DNA from: Saccharicrinis carchari
GTDB taxonomy: Bacteria > Bacteroidota > Bacteroidia > Bacteroidales > Marinilabiliaceae
DNA length: 64,000 nucleotides
NCBI RefSeq assembly: GCF_900182605.1
Contig: NZ_FXTB01000001.1
Coordinates: forward strand, 620,001-684,000
Direction: 5' to 3'
Below the pieces are notes generated by a model. The model ran no database searches. It was given only the letters and a program-made list of their open reading frames with translations, and had not been told where the DNA came from. Position numbers and translations under genes: made by a program. Of this stretch, positions 36,727-46,244 are shown one piece after another. Every line of letters starts with the position of its first letter. The first letter of the stretch is position 1.

Positions 36727-38001
36727 TTATATGATCATACCTGCTGCTACTGTTTCATTGGTTCCTTCGTCCACTAAAATAATGCTGCCCGTAAAACGGT
36801 TTCTAAAATAAGGATCTACATGTAAGGGCTTGGTAACACGCAGGGTAATTTTAGCTATATCATTCATTCCTATATTCAGATCATCGGTATCCTTTTCCAG
36901 GGTATTGATGTTCATCTTGTGCTGAACACCTGTTACCATGCAACGTGCTTCGGCTGAGGTGTGTCGAATAACATATTTTCCTCTTGGAACAAGGTTACGC
37001 TCGTTAAACCAGCAAATCATTAACTCCAAGTCCTGCGTTGTGTTGGGCAAATCGTCCGACTTCACCAACATATCGCCGCGGCTGATGTCTATATCATCTT
37101 CTAAGGTTATGGTTACCGATTGTGGAGCAAATGCTTCGTTCATGGTATCGGTAAACAAATCGATAGTCTTTACTTTTGAGGTAAAGCCCGAAGGCAGCAC
37201 AGTAATCGGATCTCCCACTTTAACGGCTCCACTCATTATACGGCCACCGTAGCCCCGGTAGTCCGGAAAATCAGGCGATTGCGGGCGTACAACATATTGT
37301 ACCGGGAAACGGAAATTAGTACGGTTTACATCGCTGCTAATATGGATATTCTCCAATAGGTGTAGCAGGGTTGGCCCCTTGTACCAATCATCCATCTTCT
37401 CCGAGCGATCCACTACATTATCGCCCTTGAGGGCACTGATAGGCACAAAACGAATGTCTTTAACACTAAGTTTTGATGTAAATCCGTCAATATCGCTCCT
37501 TATCTTTTCAAATGTTTCTTGCTTATAATCCACCAGATCCATTTTGTTCACACAAAATATCACGTGAGGAATTTGTAGTTGGGAAGCAATATAAGCATGC
37601 CTTAGGGTTTGCTCTAACACTCCCCGGCGCGCATCCACCAATATAATGGCCACATTGGCTGTACTTGCACCTGTAACCATATTACGGGTGTACTGAATAT
37701 GACCGGGAGTATCGGCAATAATAAACTTACGCTTAGGGGTAGCAAAATAACGATAGGCCACATCAATGGTTATACCCTGCTCACGCTCGGCTCGCAAGCC
37801 ATCCGTCAGCAATGCCAGATTTACCTCCTCGTTGCCCACGCGCTCACTGGCTTTTTCTATAGCCTCCATCTGGTCTTCAAAAATAGCTTTACTATCGTAC
37901 AGCAATCTTCCTATCAAAGTACTTTTACCGTCATCTACACTACCTGCTGTGGTGAAGCGTAAAAGCTCCATATTTAAATATCCTGAATTTTTATCGCTCA
38001 T
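36727..38001 (-). CDS. cysN: Sulfate adenylyltransferase subunit 1 (GTPase)
   Basis: 424 residues. The GTPase subunit that drives ATP + sulfate to APS in assimilatory sulfate activation. EF-Tu-like: G1 GSVDDGKSTL (about 16-25), G3 DTPGHIQYTRNMVTGAS (about 92-108), G4 NKMDLV (about 150), then beta-barrel domains II and III. It lacks the C-terminal APS kinase (CysC) domain found in bifunctional NodQ-type proteins, and ends at the size of plain CysN. Lies 24 bases downstream of cysD and is co-transcribed with it. Confidence 0.95.
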   Translation of the reverse strand: MSDKNSGYLNMELLRFTTAGSVDDGKSTLIGRLLYDSKAIFEDQMEAIEKASERVGNEEVNLALLTDGLRAEREQGITIDVAYRYFATPKRKFIIADTPGHIQYTRNMVTGASTANVAIILVDARRGVLEQTLRHAYIASQLQIPHVIFCVNKMDLVDYKQETFEKIRSDIDGFTSKLSVKDIRFVPISALKGDNVVDRSEKMDDWYKGPTLLHLLENIHISSDVNRTNFRFPVQYVVRPQSPDFPDYRGYGGRIMSGAVKVGDPITVLPSGFTSKVKTIDLFTDTMNEAFAPQSVTITLEDDIDISRGDMLVKSDDLPNTTQDLELMICWFNERNLVPRGKYVIRHTSAEARCMVTGVQHKMNINTLEKDTDDLNIGMNDIAKITLRVTKPLHVDPYFRNRFTGSIILVDEGTNETVAAGMII

Positions 38002-38025
38002 ATCAAATTGATGCTTAAAATAGTT

Positions 38026-38931
38026 TTAAAAGTACCCTTCTTTTTTACGGTCTTCCATCGCCGATTCCGATCGTTTGTCGTCGGCTCTACCACCGCGTTC
38101 TGTTGTTCTGGTAGCGGCTACTTCCTGTATGATGTCTTCAATGTCGTCGGCCTTTGAAAGGGTTAAGCCGGTACAAGTGATGTCGCCGATGGTTCTGCAG
38201 CGCACATCCAGCTCAACCAGTTCTTCGTCGGGTTTAAGTTGCATAAAAGGTGCTTTAAACATCCATACGCCATCCCGGTTAAAAACCTTACGTTTATGGG
38301 TAAAATACAAATTAGGTAAGTCGATGTTTTCCATGTAGATATATTGCCAAACATCCATTTCGGTCCAGTTACTGATAGGAAAAACACGAAAGTGCTCGCC
38401 CATGTTTTTACGTCCGTTAAAGATGTTCCACAATTCGGGGCGCTGGTTTTTAGGATCCCACTGTCCAAACTCATCTCTATGCGAGAAAAAACGTTCTTTG
38501 GCACGGGCTTTCTCTTCATCACGGCGTCCGCCCCCCATTGCTGCATCTGTTTTAAGCTCTTCTAATGCATCAAGCAGGGTTATGGTTTGCAGCTTGTTGC
38601 GCGAGGCACTTACGCCTTTTTCTTCAACAGCTTTGCCCTTATCTATCGAATCCTGCACATATCTGACAATGCATTTTGCACCGGTCTTTTTCATCAAATC
38701 GTCGCGATAATCCAATGTTTCCTGAAAGTTATGCCCGGTATCGATATGTAAAAGTGCAAAAGGTACTTTTGCCGGATAGAAGGCTTTGCGAGCCAGATGA
38801 AACATCACAATCGAATCTTTCCCTCCGGAAAAAAGCATCACCGGTTTTTCAAACTGGGCGGCTACTTCGCGAATCACGAAGATGGATTCGGCCTCGAGTT
38901 CCCTCAGGTGATTAATTTGGTATTTATCCAT
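38026..38931 (-). CDS. cysD: Sulfate adenylyltransferase subunit 2
   Basis: 301 residues, catalytic PP-loop ATPase subunit of the same enzyme. SGGKDS pyrophosphate-binding motif (about 35-40), LHIDTGHNF, conserved AAMGGGRRDEEKARAKER (about 132-150), WTEMDVWQYI and a charged C-terminus (GRADDKRSESAMEDRKKEGYF) that all CysD proteins share. First gene of the cysD-cysN pair. TAACTTTG at 38969-38976 (minus) fits a -7 element. Confidence 0.95.
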   Translation of the reverse strand: MDKYQINHLRELEAESIFVIREVAAQFEKPVMLFSGGKDSIVMFHLARKAFYPAKVPFALLHIDTGHNFQETLDYRDDLMKKTGAKCIVRYVQDSIDKGKAVEEKGVSASRNKLQTITLLDALEELKTDAAMGGGRRDEEKARAKERFFSHRDEFGQWDPKNQRPELWNIFNGRKNMGEHFRVFPISNWTEMDVWQYIYMENIDLPNLYFTHKRKVFNRDGVWMFKAPFMQLKPDEELVELDVRCRTIGDITCTGLTLSKADDIEDIIQEVAATRTTERGGRADDKRSESAMEDRKKEGYF

Positions 38932-38968
38932 AATTGTACAATGATTTTAAACTTACTAAAAACGCTGC

Positions 38969-38976
38969 CAAAGTTA
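38969..38976 (-). promoter_or_regulatory. Putative -7 element for cysD
   Basis: Minus-strand TAACTTTG matches TAnnTTTG 38 bases upstream of the cysD start. The -33 part is weak (no clean TTTG). Confidence 0.45.
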
Positions 38977-39015
38977 ATGTTTTTAATGATACTTTAAAAT
39001 TATACTTAAACCCCC

Positions 39016-39045
39016 AAAAACAAAAATCCCGCCTTTGAGGCAGGA
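39016..39045 (-). terminator. Rho-independent terminator after fabI
   Basis: On the minus strand TCCTGCC / GGCGGGA (39027-39045, one G-T pair) with loop TCAAA, followed by TTTTTG TTTTT. It is 55 bases past the fabI stop. Confidence 0.8.
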
Positions 39046-39099
39046 CTTTTAAAAGATATTTAAATAGATATTAAATCAACTGATTAAGATTAATAAAAA

Positions 39100-39945
39100 C
39101 TAATCGAGTGATTCAATATCATCGGTATCAAAGCTTTTGTTGTACTGTGTCATGGCTCTTAAGCTCATACCCACGTTGGAAAACCCACCATCGTGGAAGA
39201 GGTTTTGCATGGTCACTTTCCGGGTCAAATCGCTGAACATAGCTATACAATATCCGGCACATTCCTCGGCCGTGGCATTACCCAATGGCGACATACGCTC
39301 CGAGAAATCCATCAGTCCGTCGAAACCTTTTACGCCACTACCTGCAGTGGTTAAAGTGGGCGATTGCGAAATGGTGTTGATTCTCACCTTTTTCTCGCGC
39401 CCGTAAATGTAACCGAAACTACGCGCTATGGACTCTAAAAGTGCTTTAGCATCGGCCATATCGTTGTACCCGTAAAACGAACGCTGGGCGGCAACATACG
39501 ACAAGCCCACTACGGACCCCCACTCATTAATGGCATTCATTTTAAAAGCCACTTGCAACATTTTATGAAATGAGATAGCGGAAATATCCAGTGTTTTATT
39601 CAGGTAATTATAATCCAAATCGTGATATACTCTTTTTTTACGAACATTGAGCGACATACCGATGGAATGCAAAACGAAATCAATTTTACCGCCAAGCAAT
39701 TCGGTAGATTTGGCAAATACTTCTTTCAGGTCGTCAACGCTTGTAGCGTCGGCAGGAATTACCGGGGCATTACACTTTTCTGATAGTTCGTTTAATGTTC
39801 CCATTCTACAAGCTACCGGAGTGTTGGTAAGCGTAAAAACAGCACCTTGTTCGTGAGCCATTTCCGCCACTTTCCATGCAATAGACATATCGTTTAATGC
39901 ACCAAAAATAATCCCTCTTTTTCCTTTTAGTAAATTATATTCCAT
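39100..39945 (-). CDS. fabI: Enoyl-ACP reductase
   Basis: 281 residues, last reduction step of each fatty-acid elongation round, NAD(P)H dependent. N-terminal GKRGIIFGALNDMSIAWKVAE (cofactor loop with the ENR-type ND/ SIAW motif), VLHSIGMS (about 91-98), catalytic region YVAAQRSFYGYNDMADAKALLES, where Tyr-x6-Lys of FabI is seen as YGYNDMADAK, and NTISQSPTLTTAGSGVKGFD. The protein is the usual length and has a C-terminal acidic tail. Single gene with its own promoter and terminator. Confidence 0.95.
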   Translation of the reverse strand: MEYNLLKGKRGIIFGALNDMSIAWKVAEMAHEQGAVFTLTNTPVACRMGTLNELSEKCNAPVIPADATSVDDLKEVFAKSTELLGGKIDFVLHSIGMSLNVRKKRVYHDLDYNYLNKTLDISAISFHKMLQVAFKMNAINEWGSVVGLSYVAAQRSFYGYNDMADAKALLESIARSFGYIYGREKKVRINTISQSPTLTTAGSGVKGFDGLMDFSERMSPLGNATAEECAGYCIAMFSDLTRKVTMQNLFHDGGFSNVGMSLRAMTQYNKSFDTDDIESLD

Positions 39946-39968
39946 TTTAATTTTCTGTTTTGAGGGTA

Positions 39969-39999
39969 CAAATATACACCATTAAGCCATTCGGCGAAA
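39969..39999 (-). promoter_or_regulatory. fabI promoter
   Basis: Minus-strand TATATTTG (39969-39976), a perfect TAnnTTTG, with TTTC (39996-39999) 19 bases upstream as the -33-like element. It lies 24 bases before the fabI start. Confidence 0.6.
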
Positions 40000-40397
40000 C
40001 TATCGTATTCAAATTATTAAGAAATAAATGAGATAAGTATTTTTTAACAACCGAAAAAAGAGAATGCACCATATCGCAATCACCTGATACGGTGCAATTT
40101 ACACTCTTAGCAATACTCATAACACTTAAATAAGACAATATTTTTTTATTCTTACTAAATTTAAATATCCCATACAAAGTGCCATTCAATTGAAAAAATC
40201 TTCAATTTAAACTTTAAAATTACTGAAAACTTAAGATGTTACGCAACGATTAATAATTGACGATACATTTATGCCTTGCATTGTGCTTATAAGGGTGAAC
40301 CGGGCTATCAACGGACTTGTGTTGTGCATACGCCGCGCACTACATCACAAAATAAAAAGGTATACGAAAAAGTTTCCGGGAATGCACCTTGAAGACA

Positions 40398-40440
40398 AAA
40401 AAAACGGCACCCGGATAATAGTTCCGAATGCCGCTTTTTT
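40398..40440 (-). terminator. Terminator after the glycine-betaine operon
   Basis: CGGCAT.TCGGA and TCCGG.GTGCCG (about 40405-40433) form a hairpin, followed on the minus strand by eight T. It lies 40-80 bases downstream of the substrate-binding protein gene. In 40000-40397 I see no gene. Confidence 0.8.
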
Positions 40441-40481
40441 AATTAAGATAATGACCAGTGCTAATCAATCTGATAAAAGCA

Positions 40482-41333
40482 TTACTCAAACCAACTGTCA
40501 ACCAAATCCTTGTGCTCCATGTACCATTCTTTGGCTGCTGCCGTTTCGTTACCTGAGTTCTCTTCTATTTTAATCATTAACGAACCCAAAAGCTCATCAT
40601 TCATTTTAAAATTTCTAAAGAAAGTAGCCAACTCCGGGTTTTTTTCCGACCAACCTTTGGTGGCGATCACCGAAATGGTTTCGACAGCACCCATCGTTCC
40701 CTTAGGATCGTCTAATATTTTAAGGTCGAAACGGGCAAATTTAGTGTGTGGTTTCCAGCCGGTTACGGCAATCCACTCCTTTTTGTCGTAAGCCTTTTTT
40801 AAAGCTGCCAACATACCTGCTTCACTCGATTGTACCAATTCAAAATCCAGCTCATAATCTTTAATTACACTTTCTGTAATACCCATGATTCCGGCACCCG
40901 GGTTTATTCCTGTAATTTTGCCATCAAATTTTTCTTTATGAGCCTGAAGCTCATCAATTGAATTTATATCCACATAATGTGGCACTACAATTCCCAGTTG
41001 GCCATTATCGTAAACGGAACCTAGGTCTTCCACTTTACTTCCGTACTTCTCGAGGTACGATTTATGGGTAATTGGTTCCCATACCTCCATAAACACATCG
41101 GCATCGCCGGTGGCTACGGCCGAAAAAACAAGCGCTACTTCGGCATTAATCAAGTTGACGTTATACCCTCTTTCCTCGAGCACTGCTTTGGTTAAATGGG
41201 CATTGGCTATACATTCAATCCAATTCACCATGGCCAGATTTAACTCTTTGGCATCATCGGCTTTTTTGCTTGTATTACATGCGCTAAAGAGCACTACAAA
41301 AAGGGTAATAATAAATAATAATGTTTTTTTCAT
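40482..41333 (-). CDS. Glycine-betaine ABC transporter substrate-binding lipoprotein
   Basis: 283 residues, OpuAC/ProX family. Lipobox LFSAC (Cys about 19). Aromatic residues of the betaine cage appear in VNWIECIAN, MEVWEPITHKSY and VTGWKPHTKFARF, matching the Trp-rich pocket of ProX/OpuAC proteins; FSAVATGDADVFMEVW is a family signature. Lipid-anchored in the periplasm, it hands compatible solutes to ProW-like permease. Last gene of the operon; 232 bases separate it from the permease gene, more than elsewhere in this cluster. Confidence 0.92.
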   Translation of the reverse strand: MKKTLLFIITLFVVLFSACNTSKKADDAKELNLAMVNWIECIANAHLTKAVLEERGYNVNLINAEVALVFSAVATGDADVFMEVWEPITHKSYLEKYGSKVEDLGSVYDNGQLGIVVPHYVDINSIDELQAHKEKFDGKITGINPGAGIMGITESVIKDYELDFELVQSSEAGMLAALKKAYDKKEWIAVTGWKPHTKFARFDLKILDDPKGTMGAVETISVIATKGWSEKNPELATFFRNFKMNDELLGSLMIKIEENSGNETAAAKEWYMEHKDLVDSWFE

Positions 41334-41565
41334 CTCTTTAAAATTATTTGTTGATATATGGTGTTTTCCTTATTAACGATTAATTATTTATAGCATTCGA
41401 AAGAGCTTCGTTTCGATAAAACCCGCCAGAAAATACTTAACACCTCCGTTATACGGTACAGGTTATATCAGCAGCTTTTCTTATAGCTTGCCGCCTTGTT
41501 CGGGGGATCGTTTTATCATTTCTAATGCTATTGTATAAGTGTATAAAACTTTACCTATGGCTGTA

Positions 41566-42381
41566 TCAGCCATTTTTCTTACCCAGGCTTTGGGTAATCC
41601 TGTCCAGAATAATGGCCAACAGCACCACAGCCAAACCACTTTCAAAACCTAAACCAATTTTTAGCTGGCTAATACCTTGCAGCACTATCACTCCCAATCC
41701 TTTGGCTCCAATCATACTGGCAATAACCACCATAGAAAGAGCCATCATTATGGTTTGGTTTATACCCGCCAATATAGTAGGCATAGCTAGGGGTATCTGT
41801 ACTTTAAACAACAATTGACTTGGGGTAGCGCCAAAAGCGGTAGTAGCCTCCACAATATCCTCAGGAACTTGCAATATACCGAGTGTTGTAAGGCGTACTA
41901 CAGGTGGCATGGCAAAAATAATAGTGGCAAAAGCTCCCGGAACGGTACCCAAACCAAAAAACAACACGGCGGGGATTAAATACACAAAGGCCGGCATGGT
42001 CTGCATAAAATCCAACACCGGGCGTACAATGCTATTAACCGCTTTATTTTTCGCACTCCATATTCCCAGGGGTATACCCATTGCCAACGCCATTATCGCC
42101 GATGCCAGCACCAAAGCCAAGGTTTGCATGGTCTCGTCCCAGAAACCCGCAAAATAAATGTACACAAGTCCCAACAAGGTAAATAAGGCTGTTGATCTGC
42201 CGGCTTTCCAATAGGCCAGTACGGTAAACAGTGCTATAACAATATAAAAGGGTGTCCACAGCCAAAATGCCTCAATACCACTTACCAGTGCCGATACAAA
42301 ATCGCTTATACCCTCAAACACTCCCGAAAAGTTCTCCGTGAGCCAATTGATAGCGTCTTCAATATATTCTCCTAAAATCAT
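41566..42381 (-). CDS. Glycine-betaine ABC transporter permease
   Basis: 271 residues, BPD_transp_1 permease of ProW/OpuAB type. About six membrane helices, with the EAA loop at DIVEATTAFGATPSQLLFKVQIPLAMPTILAGI (about 180-212), and ASMIGAKGLG near the end. Start ATG overlaps the stop of the ATPase gene by four bases (42378-42381), showing translational coupling. No fused substrate-binding domain, since that is a separate gene here. Confidence 0.93.
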   Translation of the reverse strand: MILGEYIEDAINWLTENFSGVFEGISDFVSALVSGIEAFWLWTPFYIVIALFTVLAYWKAGRSTALFTLLGLVYIYFAGFWDETMQTLALVLASAIMALAMGIPLGIWSAKNKAVNSIVRPVLDFMQTMPAFVYLIPAVLFFGLGTVPGAFATIIFAMPPVVRLTTLGILQVPEDIVEATTAFGATPSQLLFKVQIPLAMPTILAGINQTIMMALSMVVIASMIGAKGLGVIVLQGISQLKIGLGFESGLAVVLLAIILDRITQSLGKKNG

Positions 42382-43610
42382 AATTCTATTGCCTTTTGAA
42401 TGATACTGTTAATTTCTCCTTTATCTTTCCCGGTGGTTTCGGCAATCAGCGAGGTAAGACTCACCACACCCATTAGATAGTTCGATTCGTCCACAACCGG
42501 TATGGCATGGTTGGTTTTACTTAATAAAGGTAACATATCCTGAATAAGCGTATCGGGCGAAACACACATCACCGTTTCCTTAACAGCGGTCTCAATACTT
42601 TTTGCGCCCTCATTTTTTAACTTCAGTACATCCTCAATATGGATAAAGCCTAAAAAAGTCCTGTTGGTTCTAACCACGGGTAGAATGTTGGTACCGTTCT
42701 CGCGCATGGTTTTTAATACCAGCGAGGGACCGTCCTTTTTAAGTCGTGCCAATTTGGGTTTTGAGAACATGATCGAGCTTGCGGTGGTAATTTTGGTACG
42801 ATCCACATTTTCAACAAACGACTTCACATAATCATCCGCCGGGTTGGTAACAATTTCCTCTGGTGTACCTATCTGAACCACCTCGCCATCTTTCATTATT
42901 GCAATTTTGTCGCCCAACTTAATGGCCTCTTCGAGGTCGTGTGTAATAAAAACAATAGTTTTTTTCATTGTTTCCTGCAATAGAAGCAGTTCGTCCTGCA
43001 TCTGTGCCCTTATCAATGGATCCAATGCCGAAAACGCCTCATCCATAAGCAATACCTTAGGGTCATTAGCCAGCCCACGGGCCAGCCCAACCCTTTGCTG
43101 CATGCCTCCTGAGAGCTCACTCACTTTTAAATCTTCGTAGCCTTTTAGGCCCACCATCTCAATGGTATCGCGGGCATGTTTTTCTCTTTGTTCCTTAGGC
43201 TGTCCCTGCAGTTCTAAGCCAAAAGCTACATTACTCATCACTGAGCGGTGGGGCAAAAGTCCGAAATGCTGAAATACCATGGCCAGCTCTTTTCTTCTTG
43301 CATTAAGGAGTTCCTTGCTGTCCATTTTGGTTATTTCCTTATCATCTACAAACACTTTACCCATAGTGGGTTCTATCAACCTATTGATACACCGGAGGAG
43401 GGTGGATTTTCCGCTACCGGAAAGTCCCATCACCACATATATCTCGCCTTGTGCTATCGAAAGATTGGCATTTCGAACGGCCACGTTACATCCCGTTTTA
43501 CTAAGTATCTCGCTTTTGCTTTTGCCCTCTTCAATCATTTTGGTGGCCCTGGCCTTGTTTTTGCCAAAAATGAGCGAGAGGTTTTCTATAGTAATTTTAT
43601 TACTCATCAC
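42378..43610 (-). CDS. Glycine-betaine/proline ABC transporter ATP-binding protein
   Basis: 410 residues, ProV/OpuAA family. Walker A GLSGSGKST (about 58-66), signature LSGGMQQRVGLARGLA (about 159-174), Walker B VLLMDEAFSALDP and the H-loop ITHDLEEA. The C-terminal third contains a tandem CBS pair (about 285-405; VVRTNRTFLGFIHIEDVL, IPVVDESNYLMGVVSL), which in OpuA senses ionic strength or nucleotides. It lies 54 bases downstream of the porin gene. Confidence 0.93.
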   Translation of the reverse strand: MMSNKITIENLSLIFGKNKARATKMIEEGKSKSEILSKTGCNVAVRNANLSIAQGEIYVVMGLSGSGKSTLLRCINRLIEPTMGKVFVDDKEITKMDSKELLNARRKELAMVFQHFGLLPHRSVMSNVAFGLELQGQPKEQREKHARDTIEMVGLKGYEDLKVSELSGGMQQRVGLARGLANDPKVLLMDEAFSALDPLIRAQMQDELLLLQETMKKTIVFITHDLEEAIKLGDKIAIMKDGEVVQIGTPEEIVTNPADDYVKSFVENVDRTKITTASSIMFSKPKLARLKKDGPSLVLKTMRENGTNILPVVRTNRTFLGFIHIEDVLKLKNEGAKSIETAVKETVMCVSPDTLIQDMLPLLSKTNHAIPVVDESNYLMGVVSLTSLIAETTGKDKGEINSIIQKAIEL

Positions 43611-43663
43611 ATTATTTTTTTGTTGAATTTAGACACGAAAAATATCGTGTAAGTTTCAACACA

Positions 43664-44857
43664 TTAAAAATAATAACCTATATTAACATTAAAACGCTTG
43701 TTCCATTCCGCATTCGGATCGCCTGCACCCAAGCCCTTGCCAAAACTTGAATTTAACCAAGGCTGATTTTTACCCATCGCATAGTCAACATAGGTATAAA
43801 CAGGTCCTGCCGATATCAAAACACCGGGCACTAAATGCTGCATATCTTCAAAGTCGGCCTTTGTTTTATCAACATAGGTGTAATCTACATAAAACTGCAG
43901 ACTTTTTATGGGTCCAAAGTCAGTTTTAACCGTTTTTGCAATTCCGGCAGCATAAGTATTGGCTTTAGCCATAACGCCGTACGACGATCCGTAAGCACCC
44001 ATAGGAACAATGTCTAGCACTCGTCCGTCATCGGCTTTTGCTTTGTAGTTATGGCTTATCCATGAGCCTTTAAAGTTCCATCCTTTACCCCAGTCAGCCA
44101 CAAGGTGCGCAGCAACAGCTGTACTCCACTCCGATTCATTGTGTATTGAGTTGTAAATGCCACCCACTTGCGCCGATGCCCCAACTTCTAGGGCTTGGCT
44201 TAAATGATACGCGGCACGTAAATTAAACTGGTTTAACTCTCGGATACTTGCCTGAACCGTTTCGCCATCTATCATTACGGATCCCGGCGTTATATCGTAG
44301 GAATATCTTCCTGCGCCGGCATTCCCATAAGTTACCCCTCCGGCAGAAGGTCCCTCGGGTTCGGCCTGACGAAAGTAAGCAAAGTTTAAATCCAGTTTAT
44401 CAATACCGGCGTAATCAAATTTAATACCCATATCGTAGTCGTCTTCCAATCCAAAATAGTATTGGCCTTGAAACCACCAGGAATGCGATGCGAATTTACT
44501 GATACCAAAAGGCACCTGCACCACCCCTAATTTCATATATAAGTCATCACTTAATCCATAGCCCAGATAACCGTGATGAATAAAATGCGTGTCAAACGTA
44601 GGGTAAAAACGATATTCAAAACTAAAATCGATACCTCCCTGGCTACCATCTACATTGAGCCGCCAGGTATCCCAGGTCATTTCGGGCTGTGTTTTGTTTT
44701 CTACCCAGCTTTTATTCATCAGGTTAAAGCGAACCGCTCCTCCTATTTTAAATGAATTTTCGCTTTGTTGAGCGTTGGAGGTATTTACCATTACAAACAG
44801 ACCCAATAGCATTGTTAAACACTTAACCATTGGTTTGGTTAGTTCTTTTTTTTGCAT
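43664..44857 (-). CDS. Outer-membrane porin of the glycine-betaine operon
   Basis: 397 residues. N-terminal cleavable signal peptide ending MVNTSNAQQ (about 33), then a continuous series of amphipathic beta-strands (FKIGGAVRFNLM, DFSFEYRFYPTF, LYMKLGVVQVPFG, YYFGLEDDYDMGIKFDY) and a C-terminal strand FNVNIGYYF with terminal Phe, typical of OM porins of the OprO/P-like type. It is first in the transcript with ATPase, permease and binding protein genes, so it likely lets solutes pass the outer membrane to that importer. Substrate selectivity is inferred from context only. Confidence 0.82.
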   Translation of the reverse strand: MQKKELTKPMVKCLTMLLGLFVMVNTSNAQQSENSFKIGGAVRFNLMNKSWVENKTQPEMTWDTWRLNVDGSQGGIDFSFEYRFYPTFDTHFIHHGYLGYGLSDDLYMKLGVVQVPFGISKFASHSWWFQGQYYFGLEDDYDMGIKFDYAGIDKLDLNFAYFRQAEPEGPSAGGVTYGNAGAGRYSYDITPGSVMIDGETVQASIRELNQFNLRAAYHLSQALEVGASAQVGGIYNSIHNESEWSTAVAAHLVADWGKGWNFKGSWISHNYKAKADDGRVLDIVPMGAYGSSYGVMAKANTYAAGIAKTVKTDFGPIKSLQFYVDYTYVDKTKADFEDMQHLVPGVLISAGPVYTYVDYAMGKNQPWLNSSFGKGLGAGDPNAEWNKRFNVNIGYYF

Positions 44858-45418
44858 AAAAAATTCTTGATATATATTAAAAAATTGAAAAGATTACGGC
44901 AAGAAGTAATTATTGTTTCTATGCGACAAAATAAGAAAAAATAAATGGAACGACCAAATAGTCTATTCTATTGAATCACTCCAATAGCTTGACTTTAAAG
45001 GATTTTTAAGAATATTTTTTTTACTTATTTTGCAATTCTTGCTACAGATATAGTTGTGTAGAATAGGTCAAGGAAGTAAGCGATTAGGTGCTAAAAAAGA
45101 AACCAGGGCCAATGGCTTCAAAAAGTCGGTATTTCTTGTCGTTTAACAGTACGGTAAGCTAATTACGAGAGTCAACAGCTATCGCATCAGGAGATATTAT
45201 TAGAAAAAACACCTGGCTTTTAAGGTTTCCACACCACCGGCTCCTTTTAAACCGGCAGAAAACCAATCCGCTTTGGTTTTGATTTTATTCCGTGTAAAAA
45301 ACAACATTACACCCTTACGCCACATTCATATCCGGCTGTAATTAAAAATATAAACTGCTCAAAATGCCTGTTTTATCAATGATTTTATCGAAAGATGCAA
45401 AGAAATGCAGTTACGTAT

Positions 45419-45448
45419 TTTGAAATTTTCACAAAACAACTACATTTG
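45419..45448 (+). promoter_or_regulatory. Promoter of the TPR protein gene
   Basis: TTTG (45419-45422), 18 bases, then TACATTTG (45441-45448), a clean Bacteroidota -33/-7 pair 25 bases before the start codon. The rest of 44858-45418 shows no gene. Confidence 0.7.
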
Positions 45449-45472
45449 CGTTGCAATATTAAATAATAATTC

Positions 45473-46165
45473 ATGTCGAATAAGAAAAAGGATTATGCTA
45501 CGGAGTCTAGCATGGAAAACGTTGAGCAAGCGTTAAGTAAAACAGAACAGTTTATTGAGGACAATCAAAAACTTCTGACTATTGTTATGTTTGCCGTTAT
45601 TGTTGTAATTGGCGGATACTGGGCAGCAAAAAAATTATATTTTGCCCCACGTGCCCAACAGGCTCAGGTGGATATGTTCCCCGCACAAAATTATTTTGAA
45701 AAAGACAGTTTTAATTTAGCTTTAAATGGCGACGGTATGAACATGGGCTTTTTGGACATAGCCGATGAGTACGGCATGACAAAACCCGGAAAACTGGCTA
45801 AGTATTATGCGGGTGTATCGTTTCTGAACCTGGGGCAGTATGAGGATGCCATCGAGTATTTAAACAGCTTTTCGAGCTCGGATGAATTACTCGACGCAAC
45901 GGCCAAAGGTGCGCTTGGCGATGCCTACCTCGAAAACGGCGATGTGGACGCAGCCATAAGTAACTACAAGAGCGCTTCTGGTATTGATAATTCAATTATA
46001 GCGCCTACCTATTTATTAAAATTGGGTTTGCTGTACGAAGAGCAGAATAAATATAGCGATGCGCTAAAGGCCTACCAAAAAATTAAAGACGATTACTCAT
46101 CGTCCATGGAAGCACGCAGCATAGATAAATACATTACCCGTGCCAACATTTTGGCCAGCAAATAA
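45473..46165 (+). CDS. Membrane-anchored tetratricopeptide-repeat protein
   Basis: 230 residues. N-terminal cytoplasmic segment, one membrane helix (about 36-53, LLTIVMFAVIVVIGGYWAA), then TPR-like repeats on the periplasmic side: KLAKYYAGVSFLNLGQYEDAIEYLN, AKGALGDAYLENGDVDAAISNYKSA, TYLLKLGLLYEEQNKYSDALKAYQKI. This is the YfgM/YtfN-like layout of small envelope TPR proteins in Bacteroidota, thought to aid protein folding. Start ATG 45473 follows a clear promoter. It is followed by a terminator and then ribH. Confidence 0.85.
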   Translation: MSNKKKDYATESSMENVEQALSKTEQFIEDNQKLLTIVMFAVIVVIGGYWAAKKLYFAPRAQQAQVDMFPAQNYFEKDSFNLALNGDGMNMGFLDIADEYGMTKPGKLAKYYAGVSFLNLGQYEDAIEYLNSFSSSDELLDATAKGALGDAYLENGDVDAAISNYKSASGIDNSIIAPTYLLKLGLLYEEQNKYSDALKAYQKIKDDYSSSMEARSIDKYITRANILASK

Positions 46166-46192
46166 TCAATAAAATAAAAAACTCCATAGAAA

Positions 46193-46217
46193 GGGTTGCC
46201 AGTATTGGCAACCTTTT
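46193..46217 (+). terminator. Terminator between the TPR gene and ribH
   Basis: GGTTGCCA / TGGCAACC (46194-46212) around GTAT with six T after the stem. It lies 30 bases past the TPR protein stop; ribH may be partly read through or have its own promoter. Confidence 0.85.
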
Positions 46218-46244
46218 TTAATTTTATATCCAAAATTTAATTTT

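Noticed and set aside
39947-40189. 80-codon minus-strand frame before fabI
   Set aside because: It covers the fabI promoter (TATATTTG at 39969-39976) and has no known motif.
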